Part shown: piece by piece, positions 1-10,813 of the stretch | How positions within the stretch are numbered: position 1 is the first letter of the stretch | Layout of the letters: every line of letters starts with the position of its first letter | Source of the DNA: Microbotryum silenes-acaulis | Lineage: Eukaryota > Basidiomycota > Microbotryomycetes > Microbotryales > Microbotryaceae | NCBI GenBank assembly: GCA_003665825.1 | Contig: QPFY01000038.1 | Span: 1-42,629 of the forward strand | Length of the DNA: 42,629 nucleotides | Reading direction: 5' to 3' | Program-made: the position numbers and the translations under genes | The notes under the pieces: model-generated | What the model saw: the letters and a program-made list of their open reading frames with translations, nothing else | Told to the model about the DNA's origin: nothing | Databases searched by the model: none

Positions 1-231
1 CGGGAATAGTGGAGTCTGGCAAGAGCTCGCAAATCGGCGATGGGTTATTTCCTGCCAGTTCCTGCCGCGATCATGTGGGGGGGTGGGTGGGAGGGACTAG
101 CAGGCGCAACTGCAGTGACAGGCGGACACTCCCTCCATTCCGTCCATCGACTGGGACAACTTCAAACGTGTATGAGCTGGAGCCTCGCAAGAAGTACGAT
201 TCGTCGGGGTTGTGACTCTCTTGGACTCAGG

Positions 232-670
232 ATGGCGTCTTCTGCTGCTCCGACACTTCGCAACACCCCCGCCTCGACGACCGACCTTGCGCCGCTACTG
301 GAGCAGGGCTGGTCGCTCACTGCGCCAGCTTCGTCGTCACAGAACAAGCTCAAGAGGGAATTCATCTTCAAGGACTTCTCGCAAGCCTTTAGCTTCATGA
401 CAAGGACAGCTCTGAGCGCCGAGAAGCTGAACGTGAGCAGGACCATGAATCCATGATCGCCGTCTCCTCGTTTGGTTGGCGCCGAATGCTGACAGCATGG
501 CGTTTTCTGACACTGCTGGGTTACGATAGCACCATCCTGAGTGGTCCAACGTGTACAACAAGGTCATCATCGAATTGACCACGCACGATCGCGGGTCGTC
601 GCTGACCGGCCTCGATGTTCGGCTCGCGACGAGGATAGGCCAATTTGCGCAGGAAACGGGAACTTCATAG
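232..670 (+). CDS. Pterin-4a-carbinolamine dehydratase (PCD/DCoH-like)
   Basis: Model join(232..432,530..670), 113 aa. The enzyme dehydrates 4a-hydroxytetrahydrobiopterin and is normally about 100 aa. Exon 1 ends in the family motif [22 protein letters not shown]. Exon 2 opens directly with [12 protein letters not shown] and continues LTTHD, the paired-His active-site region of the family. The intron 433..529 starts GTGAGC, ends TAG, and joins codons in phase 0. The stop is TAG at 668-670. The chosen ATG (232) follows a short pyrimidine-rich stretch. An in-frame upstream ATG at 172 would add a 20-residue leader rich in Arg and Ser with little acid, resembling a mitochondrial presequence. Known: PCD family biochemistry. 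Inferred: the start choice. No regulatory element was recognised. Confidence 0.88.
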
Positions 671-1313
671 GGTGCCAATACTACCGAATACGGGACTGGG
701 CCTCCAGATTCATCGTTATATCCAGGGTTTACCATTGTCCGCTTGGAGCTGATCAAATCAAATACCGAGCGCCTGAACTGCTGCGACGCTTCGCAGGCAT
801 GCTTACACGTGATCATGAAGACAGGCACCCACGCAAATTCGGGCATGATATTCGTGAGCGAGAGTTTCGATCAATGCACACATATGTCTGGCACACGAGA
901 CGACTTTCATTGTGGACGCCAATGTTGGGGTCCCCACTGCTCGACCCTGATCGGCGTAACGAATCTGCGAAGGTTGTGGTGGTCACCGGCGCCCGGGCCA
1001 CAACCGTGTGATAAGGTCTGGACACCGAACGTGCGACAGGAGCTTGGCGGGATAGCCTGGGCAGAAGCACCTTGGTATCTGCCCAGCTACGTATAGCTAA
1101 TTCGAGTCGGGTGACTAGTCGCTGCGCGCCGCTCGTGGCCCGAGAAGAGCCGGCGTCATGAGCCCTCGGAAACCCGACGGCGATGACGTCGTGGTGAGCC
1201 CCACATGTCGCGCGGATCCAGATAGTAGCGAGTGACCCTTCTCTTACCCTCTTACCTCATCCGCTTTACAGCTCTCTCAGACCTCAGACACAGACGAAAA
1301 CAAACAGCACATC
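671..1313. other. Intergenic, nothing recognised
   Basis: About 640 bases between the PCD stop and the next start. Open frames here are short, change frame often and show no family motif. The last 80 bases are rich in CT and CA (CTCTTACCCTCTTACC, then AGACACAGACG), typical of a fungal core promoter and 5' leader. Confidence 0.4.
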
Positions 1314-1920
1314 ATGTAAGTCGTTGATTGCGACATGCCATCTGCGATCTTCCAACTGACCGAGTGCTGCACATGTGCTTCGCGCAGGTCCGCCAACCCA
1401 GATTCGAACTCGGCCAACCTCGACACGACCACGGCCAGCACGACCGCACCGTTGGTTGACTCGTCTGCCCCCGCGCCCACAGCAACAAGCCAAACCAAGA
1501 CGTCGGCCACCGATCCGGAACACACCGAGTACCCTGAACAGAAGCATGCCGGCAAAGGTAAACCGCAGCTCTTGAGTTCTGGCTCGTGCCTCCCCGAGCG
1601 ACCTCGGTCAGGGAGATTGACGCCCGAAATAGCTCCGGCGAGCCTGAGCGAGTCTCGTCTTCTTTACTGGTTGAATTCTGACGCACCGCCTTATTTGCTC
1701 GTTCTCACCTTCTCGTTGAACAGTCGGATTGGGTCCTAACTACAAGGTGCACCCTACCACTTCCGACAAGATCGAGGGCCAAAAAGACGTCGTAATTGGC
1801 AAGATCACCCGAAACGAGGAGAAGGTGCAGGACGGCCTTGACAAGAAGACTGGTGACAAGTGGGACAAGGAGAAGGCCAAGGATGATGCGGAGGACCCCT
1901 TCGCCAAGAAGGAGGCCTAG
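1314..1920 (+). CDS. Small cruciform/mismatch DNA-recognition-like protein (CsbD-like)
   Basis: Model join(1314..1315,1388..1557,1724..1920), 122 aa. The first intron begins at the G of the start codon (AT|GTAAGT) and ends GCAG before a G that completes ATG, giving MSANPDSN. The second intron, 1558..1723 (GTAAAC...ACAG), joins in phase 1. The N-terminal half is rich in Ser, Thr, Ala and Pro. The C-terminal half is very charged (GPNYKVHPTTSDKIEGQKDV, VIGKITRNEEKVQDGLDKK, ending DPFAKKEA). This matches a small conserved basidiomycete family usually named mismatched base pair and cruciform DNA recognition protein (Hmp1 type), which resembles bacterial CsbD stress proteins. Seen: exon joins and composition. 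Inferred: family and any DNA-binding role. Confidence 0.7.
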
Positions 1921-3422
1921 AAAGACTGGCACGCATCCGTGCTTACATTCCTTCTGCATGCCCGCTATGGCTCCTGTCAATCCTCGTCTATTTCATCTCA
2001 GAGCTCAAGTCGTCTTGTATTTCTCACTGATTCACTTCCGCAGTATGAAATCTCAAATAAATATTCACGGGTATGCTTGTTAGTGACGTGACTGCCGTCC
2101 CGCTTACTTAAATGTGATCTCCAACCAAATACAAGTGATGGTGGGAGAGTAGGTTCCGGCTCGATTGGGCGCAGTGGAGTGCTGAAGCTGGCTTGGGCCC
2201 CGATCTACTTTCCAACTATGTATTCGTTACAAGTCTTCTCGCGTTTGTGAGATGACCAGGTGGAGATTCCGACCAGATACCGCGGGAATGGTTCAGCGAT
2301 ATGGCTACTTAACATCTGAACAGATTCCCATTTTCTGGAGCGCCTTCGACCAATGGCACAATTCCGTTCGTAAGGGTCTGATGTAGCCTTAAATGGGTCG
2401 GAAGGGTACAAAGCTAACGCTTTGCAAGTATGGAAAACTCCTGAGGATGGTGCCGCGCACGTCCTACCAGCCCGAAACTAGTAAGGCGTGCTGGATCATG
2501 TATGCCAACTCACATTCCGTCCCAGAGTTCGGTCTCGATGTTGACGGGCAACGTAAGCGAGTACACGATGACGCCTAGATCCAAGGAAACTTGCGTCGAT
2601 GAAATCAATTTTTAGGCGTACAGTGTACCCGTTGAGAGTGCAGGACGTCACCATACAGTGTAGTCGTGCCCCCGGAGGGGAATCAGGAGCTCGTCTTGCG
2701 GAGGAAGGAATGCGTGCAGAAATCCCGGGGCGACATTCAACCACGATCAGCTCAAGCCATAAGTAATGCCAGATGAAAGGTTTCTCGCCATCTTTATTCG
2801 AGTGTTACGCAGCCTTTTCTCACTTGATTCCCTACCATTGCAACGTCGGTCGGCGCAGGGACGCCGTCCTCACCGCGCAGTCGGATGCGCACCGATTCGC
2901 AGATCGTTCGTTGTGTCCGTAAGCAGACGACCAGGACCCTTCGCTGCGGTACCAAGCAGAAGAGTGGTTACAATACTGTGGACCAGCGTGGTCGAATCAG
3001 CAGCCTGAGGGGACGGAGGCTACGATGGGACCAGGCTTGGACGCTGGAACAGGGGCACATCGGTCGACCACAGCAGGCAGCGGCGTGGAAAGTCGGAGCC
3101 CGAGAACCAGAGAGACCGGTGTCTATGCTGCCTCTTTGCACGTCAAAGAGAAGACTGAACCTTGGAAGACACAGGATGCGCCTACTCGTCCTCAATTCCA
3201 CTTGGTGAGTTTGGTGGGTACTGGCTTTCAGGCTGAGGGCGATCGCTCTCAAGCTTTGCCCGCGTGAACCCTAAACTCAAGAATGAAGAATGAAGTGTAA
3301 ATGAAGTCGCGTAGAGCACTATCCGATTTGCAAGCCATGGCCAAGTGAGAACACGGGGTCCCACATAGGTGTGAGGACACCATACTACAAGCAAAGTACA
3401 TTCACTGGTCACGATGCTACTT
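1921..3422. other. 1.5-kb intergenic region, no gene seen
   Basis: No frame here gave a recognisable domain or a splice-compatible exon series. A hexamer close to a poly(A) signal (AATAAA, 2056-2061) lies about 140 bases after the preceding stop and could end that transcript. The region is the shared 3' side of the gene upstream and the decayed thioesterase downstream. Confidence 0.4.
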
Positions 3423-4575
3423 TCATAGCTTGGGCTTTCCAGTGGCTTCTGGCCGATTTATCGAGGGTACTACCTTCTGCAGCCATCGAGTTAGGTCCTG
3501 CAGCTCCTCCAGACAGGCACTTTGAGCCATGCCTGGGATCAAAGAATTGTTTATGGGAATCCTCGGATCAGCCAATGCGACCATCGGCCCATCTCGTTCT
3601 TTGCCCAGAGATCACTTACCTGGGTAGGTTTTGGAACTCCAAACGTTGAAGACCGGCGCCTCGAAGTCTCGCAACTCCGGCCTCGCCTGTGCTAAAGCTG
3701 CGCACAAAGCATGTGGAAGGCTTGAGTGAAGGAGCACGAGTGGACGCAGGTACCACAATGCGCTCGTGACCGCAGTCTTCGAGTTCGTGCTTACGAGATG
3801 ACAGGGTCGGCGGTGTCGTGGCCGACAAAGACGGGCGTTTCGTGCCCACGGACTTAGCATCTGCAGGGATTGTTCATGCGCCTAGAAAACGTCAGGGTTT
3901 CCGATTTGTCGCTCATGAAATTTCATCCTGTGACCGTAACTTGCCGATATGAACTTCCACTGCAGCGGCATATACCCTGATAACGCGACGACCCCCCGAG
4001 TCTCAATTTGCCGGCCAGGCCGAGCATCATCGCCAACGCCGCACCTTGACTGAAGCCACCAATTACGATCCTACCGGGAGCAATGCCAGCGTCTATTTCG
4101 GTCTGTATGAGCTGGGTGAGGTCGTCGACCGACTCGCCGAGGCCTTCTTCATCTTCGTCGCCGTCCTGGGTCCGAGCGGCATGAGAAATGGACAGGATGT
4201 CGAACCAGGCAGGCATGGGCTGCATCGAGTTGATCGAGATGGCCCTCAAGGGACTGAGCAGGAGAATACAGAACGAATGCGATCATCAGCAAGAAGCGGT
4301 TTTATCGGAGTCAGCCTACCCCTTCGGCGTCTACCACTAAACCCCTCTGAAGGGGGCATGTGGGGTGAGCCGATCACAGCACAAATGACTCACGCTTGCG
4401 GCAATATGACCTTGAGGTGATCCAGTCCCGGTAAACGATGCAGATCTTGCCAATCGGAGGCAGTGGCACCAAAGCCATGGCAGAAAACGAGCGACGCCGT
4501 GTGCGCGGATGGGTTAGTAGGAGCTCCCAACACGGTCGGAGCGAAGGCCCTCAGGCGCAGACCGGCTGCCGACAT
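3423..4575 (-). pseudogene. Acyl-protein thioesterase/lysophospholipase-like, frame-broken
   Basis: Pieces in order on the minus strand: exon from ATG 4575 to 4394 (FCHGFGATASDWQDL, then LKVILPQA), exon from 4253 (INSMQPMPAWFDI, nucleophile motif GGFSQGAALAMM), then VALSGYMPL, TPVFVGHDTADPV, and SKTYPGMAQSACLEEL up to TGA 3423-3425. These match the APT1 alpha/beta-hydrolase family, which depalmitoylates proteins. Joining them needs frame changes: one at a run of six C (3992-3997 plus strand) just after the nucleophile exon, and others around 3820-3850 and 3680-3770. The catalytic Ser and Asp regions are present, but the active-site His expected in GM(G/A)HSAC reads Gln, and the usual GHGTADP reads GHDTADP. 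I read it as a decayed copy. Sequence error alone would not explain the lost His. Confidence 0.75.
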
Positions 4576-5113
4576 GGGGGCCACCGGTGCCCAGCTACCG
4601 CGGCGGGTGCTGCCAGCGAGTCGGAGAGTCACGTCACGTGTGTTGAGGTTGATGTACCGGAGCCTTCAAGACCGGTTATAGGGGTCAGTCCGAGCGTGCT
4701 TTGAGGCGTAGGTGGTCCAATGACGCTAGGGGAGAATCAAGTCAGCCGGTTGTAGCCATAGAAGCGGTCCGGCTCGGGGGACTCGATGGGGTCCGGTCAA
4801 GCGTTGGACCCGGGCTGAGCTGCTCGCCTCCACGCTCAGTCTCGGCGCACTGCCTGCTCGTGCGCTAGGTCGGCGATCGTCATCCCACTGAGCACACAGC
4901 GCTTTTTTGATTTTGCGACCTGTACTAGTCTCGATTCCGGCCTGTCTCGCATTCCGGTGCCGCAGCTTCTCTCGACTCAGCTCGGCTCAGCTCAGCTCAG
5001 CTCAGCCCGTCCTGCCGCTCGCGCTCAGCTATCAGCTCAATCAGCTCCGGGGCCCTACGTCAGTCGATACCCACAACTGGACTACCTTCCATCCGCACTA
5101 TAATACCACCAGC
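4576..5113. other. Divergent promoter region between thioesterase and PHD gene
   Basis: About 540 bases between two divergent starts. The right half contains a short CTCAG tandem array in what should be the 5' leader of the PHD gene, then a pyrimidine-rich leader running into ACCACCAGCATGA. No gene was seen. Confidence 0.4.
4976..5006. repeat. CTCAG pentanucleotide microsatellite
   Basis: About six copies of CTCAG, with one variant (CTCGG), in the probable 5' leader of the PHD-finger gene. Confidence 0.8.
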
Positions 5114-8100
5114 ATGAGTAAGTTCAAAGTGCTCGAGCTTCGTCCGAAGGTTGTGAGCATGCTAGCTCGCTAGCGTCACCGGCCAAGCTTCACCTTCCGC
5201 GCCCGGCCCAGCTTATTGCGTAATCACCTCATCATGTCGGTATTCCTACCGAGCGAGTCTCCACATCTGTGCTCCTGCACGTTCATTATGGCATTGCGCC
5301 GCCAGCGGATTCCAGCGCGATGGGCACCCTCGACGTGACGTCGCTCGGACGTCTACGGTGCCTCAGCGACTGCCTTCGCACTGCTCGTCTTGCTGGGGTC
5401 CGATTCTAGACGCAGGCGACTCGCTCAGCACTGACCCCCGTACCCTCCGCCCTGCTACAGCCAAAGGAAAACGGAAAGGAAGCTATCGTACCGCCTCGAC
5501 ATCCGTCAGCGCCAGCAATTCGCCCAGCCTCGGCGCGTCGCTGCCCTTGCCTTCGCTCGCGTCGGATGCGGCACCCGGACATGCATCATCAACGGCCTCG
5601 AATGCCACGAATAACATAGAAGCAGGAGAGACAACTCGAGTGAACAACAGCCCTCGAATCATGCCGCTAACTCAACAGAGGCTGTGGACGGCACCCCATC
5701 TCAAATCGAGCCTGGACCCGAGGAGCCTGAACCCGTGCCTGAGCCTGAGCTTGAGCTGGCGCCAACGCACCGGACAGTGTCGAGCCCATCGTGGCGGCCT
5801 CGTTATCGTCCTCGGCATTGTGCGCCGCCGGACGATGCGGTAGCCGCTACGAACACGAGCGTCCTTTCTCCCGAGCGAACGTCACGAGTCGCCCGAACAG
5901 ACCGAACAACAGTCCAAGACCCTCTTGAGCAAAGCGACCGACAATATTCGGAATCCGCGGCGGACGAACCATCCGCTGGCGCCGAGCCGGTGGAAGGGGA
6001 CCCTGAGAGGTTCCTCCCTTGGCTTTCGACTTCGGTGCATGTTGAAGAAGAGGTCGATAACAAGCCTTTGACCGACGACGATCGAGCCGGAAGCGGAGCC
6101 TGCTGTCGAACCCGAGTCGGGTCTCGCTACCAACTACGCGGGCAAACCACGGCGGTCCGCGGTTACGCCTCAAGAATCACCCCACCACTGCTTCCAAGAA
6201 CAAGATGCCACGGGTAAGAAAGGGGCGACCAAAGGAACACCCAGCCGACGATTCGCGTGAGTTAAAGGACGAGATGTATGTCGAGAAGCGAGGCGCCAGG
6301 GCCGCGCGAGCCGGCGCGAAGAAGCTAGTCGAGGTCGACGAGGACGAAGGCTTCTTATTGGAGGAAGAAGAAGAAGCCGATGGTGCGGAGGGCTTCACGA
6401 GATGCATTTGTGGAGAAGACAGTGAGTTTGCTTATCGTACCCTGGAATCTTCGGACCAGACACTGACGCAGCTTGACTCCTCGCGCAGCCGTTGAGAAGG
6501 AACAAGAGCTCATGATCCAGTGCGACACTGCAATGCTGGCACATGGACCATGTATTGGACTTGTAGAAGAGGAGGTGACCTCTCTCTCACAATGCCCTGT
6601 AAGATGCTTTTGAGACGCTGACGATGATCTGGGATCAAATGGCAGAATGTCCCGACCGGTACTTCTGCGAGTTGTGCAAGCCAACATGGCATGGCCAGAA
6701 CGGTAGGTTTACCGAATAGCTTTGAGGTGCTCGGCTTGACCTCTTTTTGCTGACCTAATCACCGATGATTGCCGCAGTCAAATCCGCAAAACCCACCGCC
6801 AAAGTCATGATAAACCGCACTGCCGCCTTACCCTTACACCAGGGCAGACGAGCGGCGTTGCCCCCACTACTATGCCAGTCACCGCCAGTATTCGTGGCAA
6901 AACCTCGCGAGTCCGCTGATGCCGCTCTGGTCTCGGCATATCTGGCCGCTGAGTCCACCGGCGATGCGTCCGCGCCGGCGATCCGCCACGAATCACGGTC
7001 GCTCTCACCTAATCAACAAGGCGGCGGGACCAAGGCCGAACCAGCGCCAAAGAAGCGGAGTACGATGAACTCTCGCGATGCCGCTTACGATGACGCCATC
7101 GCGTTGAGCCTGATGACGCCGGCAGCAGCGGCCGATGCGTGCCAAGCTGGAGAAGAGAACCGTCACCGGGGAAGATGCTGCCGGTCTGGGTCTCGATGAG
7201 GACGGAGTGCTACGGCATCCTGCCATCTTGCTAGGCGAGCTACCAAGTCTACCCTCACTCAATTTCGAGTCTGCACCGCCGCCTCCGGGCACTCCCGAGG
7301 CCAAAATGGATGTCGATGTCGACGGACTGAACCAATCTGGAGCAAATCTCGACGACGACTCGAGTGAGTGCTCCGGATCAGAACCACCGGCTGAGAACGA
7401 AAGCGGACTGACCTTTGTGATATTCCTATGTTTCCCAGCTGTATCACCCAACCCCAATGCTAGTGCTCGAGCGAAACATCCGAACCAATACACCTACCGT
7501 CCCAAACCGGGGCCAACGCCGAGCGGTCGAGGACGCGGCTCGCCCGTCAAGCGAGCCAGTGGCAGGGATACGTCAGGAGGCGCTTCACTGGCGAACACGT
7601 CTGTCAATGCGAGCGGTGTGACCATGGCTTCGTCCGAGCATCCATCTCGCACCCACCGGCCGCAGCGTGATTGGGTACCAGGCAACGACCCCTCGGGGTG
7701 GGGCATCCCCGAACACCTCAAGCACCTTTCGCACCTGCTCCCAACGCCTAGTCCTCAGCCCATCCACGTCCCGCGCAAGCGATCTTCCGACTCATACTCG
7801 TCGAGGACGCCACCGACGACGGCGGAAGCTCCGACCAAGATCCGATTTCCGAACAAGCGCATGACGATGCCCGAGATGCGCAAGCGCGCGCGCAACGTGC
7901 TTGAGTACTTGACGAGGGTGCAGATCGAATTGTCGGATCGGGAGAAGAGGACCGAGCGTGTTGAGAAGGCGGCCCTCTCTGGTGGTTCGGGAGCGTCCGG
8001 ATCGACCGTTGCCGTTCAGCAGAACGCGGCCAGTTCGGACCACCTCGATAGCATGAGCCTGATGGACGAGTTGACCAAGGACATTATCATGTTTCAAAAG

Positions 8101-8124
8101 ACGTACTTTGAGGCTAGTCAGTAG
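5114..8124 (+). CDS. Cti6-like PHD-finger chromatin protein, several frame breaks
   Basis: The start is probably ATGA|GTAAGT at 5114. Exon boundaries from 5118 to about 6204 are unresolved, with Ser/Thr/Pro-rich coding in shifting frames. Supported exons: about 6205..6421, 6489..6574, 6646..6702, 6778..7363 and 7439..8124. The PHD finger is split: TRCICGED, then ELMIQCDT...HGPCIGLVEEE, then CPDRYFCELCKPTWHG. Downstream come KKRSTMNSRDAAYDDAI and a C-terminal TKIRFPNKRMTMPEMRKRAR block followed by EYLTRVQ, typical of fungal Cti6, a PHD subunit of the Rpd3L histone deacetylase complex that reads H3K4 methylation. Near 6528-6542 three single bases seem missing relative to the expected CDTC-NAWQHG, removing one zinc-ligand Cys. 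Another base is missing at the 6574/6646 splice, and the frame shifts again near 7130. Either consensus errors or a decaying gene. Intron 7364..7438 has length 75 and no stop. Confidence 0.72.
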
Positions 8125-8595
8125 TTTAAACGGTGTATCACTTGGATTTTTCCTTTGTTCTGTTCGTCCATGTTGCGTCCATGTCGTTTGTTATAGCTTG
8201 TGTACTTCATCATTCTCGGCGTCCAAGAATAGTCACAGAGAGCGCCAATTGCACATACGCATAATTATGGGGCAAAAGGAATGCATTCCACAGTTCCACA
8301 GTTAGTTAACGTTAGCTACCAGGCGATCCCCACGCCTGGTCGGATGCTTTACCATCTCGTTTGAGATTAGGATATTGAATACTTCCATCTCCCAGAAGAT
8401 TTGATTTAAAATTACGTTCCGTGTGGTGGAGTTCGTCGGCCAAAGCTTGGCCGTGAAGCATTAGTAATGAGACGCACTGCCCGCATTTGCCCGCTGACTG
8501 GCTTGCGCGGGTGGTCTACGGCGTTCAACGCTTAGCGGCGCTCTACGTCTTCCCATCTTGCACACTCGAACCTCTTCTGTGACCCAGATCCGATC
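8125..8595. other. Intergenic, terminator/promoter region
   Basis: About 470 bases. It begins with a T-rich 3' region (TGGATTTTTCCTTTGTTCTG) for the PHD gene. From about 8560 a C/T-rich leader precedes the peroxidase ATG. No gene was seen. Confidence 0.4.
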
Positions 8596-10443
8596 ATGTC
8601 ATTCGCAACACGCTCTCTGCTTCGCTCGTCGCGCTTCGTCGCTCCCCGCTTGGCGGTTCGCCAGCCGGTTCTGGCCCGTCGCACTTACGCGACCGCCGCC
8701 CCCGCTTCGGGAGGCAGCAACACGACCCTGTTCGCCTTGCTCGGTGCGGCCGCGCTCGGTGGAGGCGCCTACTATGCGTTCAGTGGTCAATCCGACTCGG
8801 ACCCGACCAAGATCAAGGACGCCGCGTCTCCCCAGACGGTCGACTACCAAAAGTGAGTGCCCGGGGGCCTGTGGCAGTGGTGTGCTCGGTCGACGGAGCG
8901 GGTGAGGCCGCGCTTGCTCCGTCGGCGGTTATCAGTTACCGCGGGAGAAGTGGTCTCATCTGTGTCGGTCCGCTACAGCGTCGACCTCGATTTTGACAGG
9001 TACTCATTCGACCTTAATCTTTGATTGCTGGCAGGGTTTACGATGCTATCGCCCAAGTGCTCGAGGCTGAGAATTATGACGGTGAGTGGGATCGACAGCG
9101 GGCGCGCACCGCGGGCGGGCGCTTCTTTCAGCTTCGATTCCCGGAGTTGAGTTGGAAAAGGCGACGTTGCGATTGGCAGGGCGGGGTCCAGCGGATCCTT
9201 TCTAGTTATTGCTGCCCACGAGATGTGGGATCCCGAGTTACCTTGATGGCGGATGCCCATTCAAAGTTGAGCTTGTTTGACAGCAGACTCATCTCGGCTT
9301 ATACTTGATGTTGTTCGACTGCAGATGGCTCGTACGGCCCCGTACTCGTTCGTCTGGCGTGGTGAGCTTGGCCTCTAGGTCCTTGACGCGCTATGTGGGT
9401 CACATTGACTAATACTCTGGATCTCACGGCGATCACTAATCTGTTACTAGGCATGCTTCCGGTACCTACGACAAGACAACCGGCAACGGTGGTTCTAACG
9501 GCGCTACCATGCGCTTCGCTCCCGAGGTCGGTCTCAGATTCCGACCCCTATTCTCTATCGGACCGCACGGGTTCGTAGAAGTGCTGACTCCCCTAGCCGT
9601 CATCTCCCATGATATCGTCTCCCAGGCAAACCACGGCGCAAACGCCGGTCTCGATGTGGCCCGCAACTTGCTCGAGCCCATCAAGAAGCAATTCCCCGAG
9701 ATCACCTACTCTGACCTGTGGACCCTCGCCGGTGTCTGCGCAATCCAGGAGATGGGCGGACCTACGATCCCTTGGCGAGCGGGTCGCAAGGACGGCAACG
9801 TCGAGAACTGCACCCCCGACGGTCGTCTCCCCGATGGTGACAAGGGCGCGGACCACTTGCGCCACATCTTCTACCGCATGGGCTTCAACGACCAGGAGAT
9901 CGTTGCTTTGTCCGGTGCTCACGCCGTTGGACGTTGCCACCCTGACCGCTCGGGCTTTTCTGGGTACGTCCATTTTCGCTTGATCTCTCCTTTCTTTTTC
10001 GAGGAGGATAGCTCGGGAGAACTGACCCCTCTGTCTGGCATGATCTGTTCAGACCTTGGCAACACTCGCCTACTTCTTTCAACAACGAGTACTACAAGCT
10101 CTTGCTGAATGAGAAGTGGCAGGTTAGTCGCATTCAGCCTGTCAGCGATCCATGCCGCTTGGTTGCTGACCTCTCTCTTCACGCATTTTCACACGCATAG
10201 TTCAAGAAGTGGAAGGGACCGATCCAGTACGAAGACAAGTCGACCAAGAGCTTGATGATGCTCACGACCGACATGGCTCTGACGACCGACAAGGCGTTCC
10301 GACCGTACACGGAGCAATACGCCAAGGATGAGAACAAGTTCTTTGCCGACTTCTCCAACGTCTTTGCCAAGCTCATCGAGCTCGGTGTGCCCGAGAAGCA
10401 ATTATCGGAGCCCCTCAAGCTTCGCCCTACTGGTAGCGAGTAA
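8596..10443 (+). CDS. CCP1: Mitochondrial cytochrome c peroxidase
   Basis: Model join(8596..8852,9035..9081,9325..9361,9451..9526,9626..9963,10053..10122,10201..10443), 355 aa, all phases consistent. The enzyme reduces H2O2 with electrons from cytochrome c in the intermembrane space. The N-terminus is a basic presequence ([14 protein letters not shown]) followed by a hydrophobic stretch ([20 protein letters not shown]), the bipartite sorting signal of this family. Distal heme motif VRLAWHASGTYD supplies Arg, Trp and His. Proximal His lies in [11 protein letters not shown], and 16 residues later GPW gives the tryptophan equivalent to yeast Trp191 that forms the radical. The Asp partner is in MMLTTDMAL. 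No residue is missing. It converges on twinfilin with about 370 bases between stops. Confidence 0.97.
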
Positions 10444-10813
10444 ATGGGCGGGCGAATGGGTGGTTTGAAAAATTGAACTTGAACTTTCTTGGAGGCTTAG
10501 GCTGGGTTGTGGTAGATGAGGCTCGACGATAGTGTTACTTTGCAGTGAAAAGGAACGCTTTGTCTTGTCCTTACGAAGCGCACATAGCGGTGACTATTCT
10601 CGAGCATTCGTCCAGGGGTCAGCTCGCGAGACGCAGAAGCGGCAACGGAAGCTTTCAGTCTCACTCCAAAGGATTGCTCCAGCCTGATTCAAAGCAGAGC
10701 GAGCCAGTCTGCTCTTGCCCAAAGCCAACAATATCACCGCCCAACTGTCATTTCGACCATTCAGGCGGAGAGGTCCTCGTCTTGACCGCCTCTTCCCTGT
10801 TCACAACGCGTTC
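10444..10813. other. Convergent 3' region
   Basis: Shared downstream region of the peroxidase and twinfilin genes. Open frames here read antisense to twinfilin's last exon or lack motifs. No gene was seen. Confidence 0.4.

Noticed and set aside
541..1096. Long overlapping frames after the PCD exon 2 start
   Set aside because: They run across the real PCD exon in other frames and show no motif or splice partner.
7005..7493. 162-aa minus-strand frame
   Set aside because: Shadow of the PHD gene's coding region; composition follows the sense codons.
8853..9034. Region read as separate small protein (frames at 8558 and 8973)
   Set aside because: It is intron 1 of cytochrome c peroxidase and flanking exon shadows.
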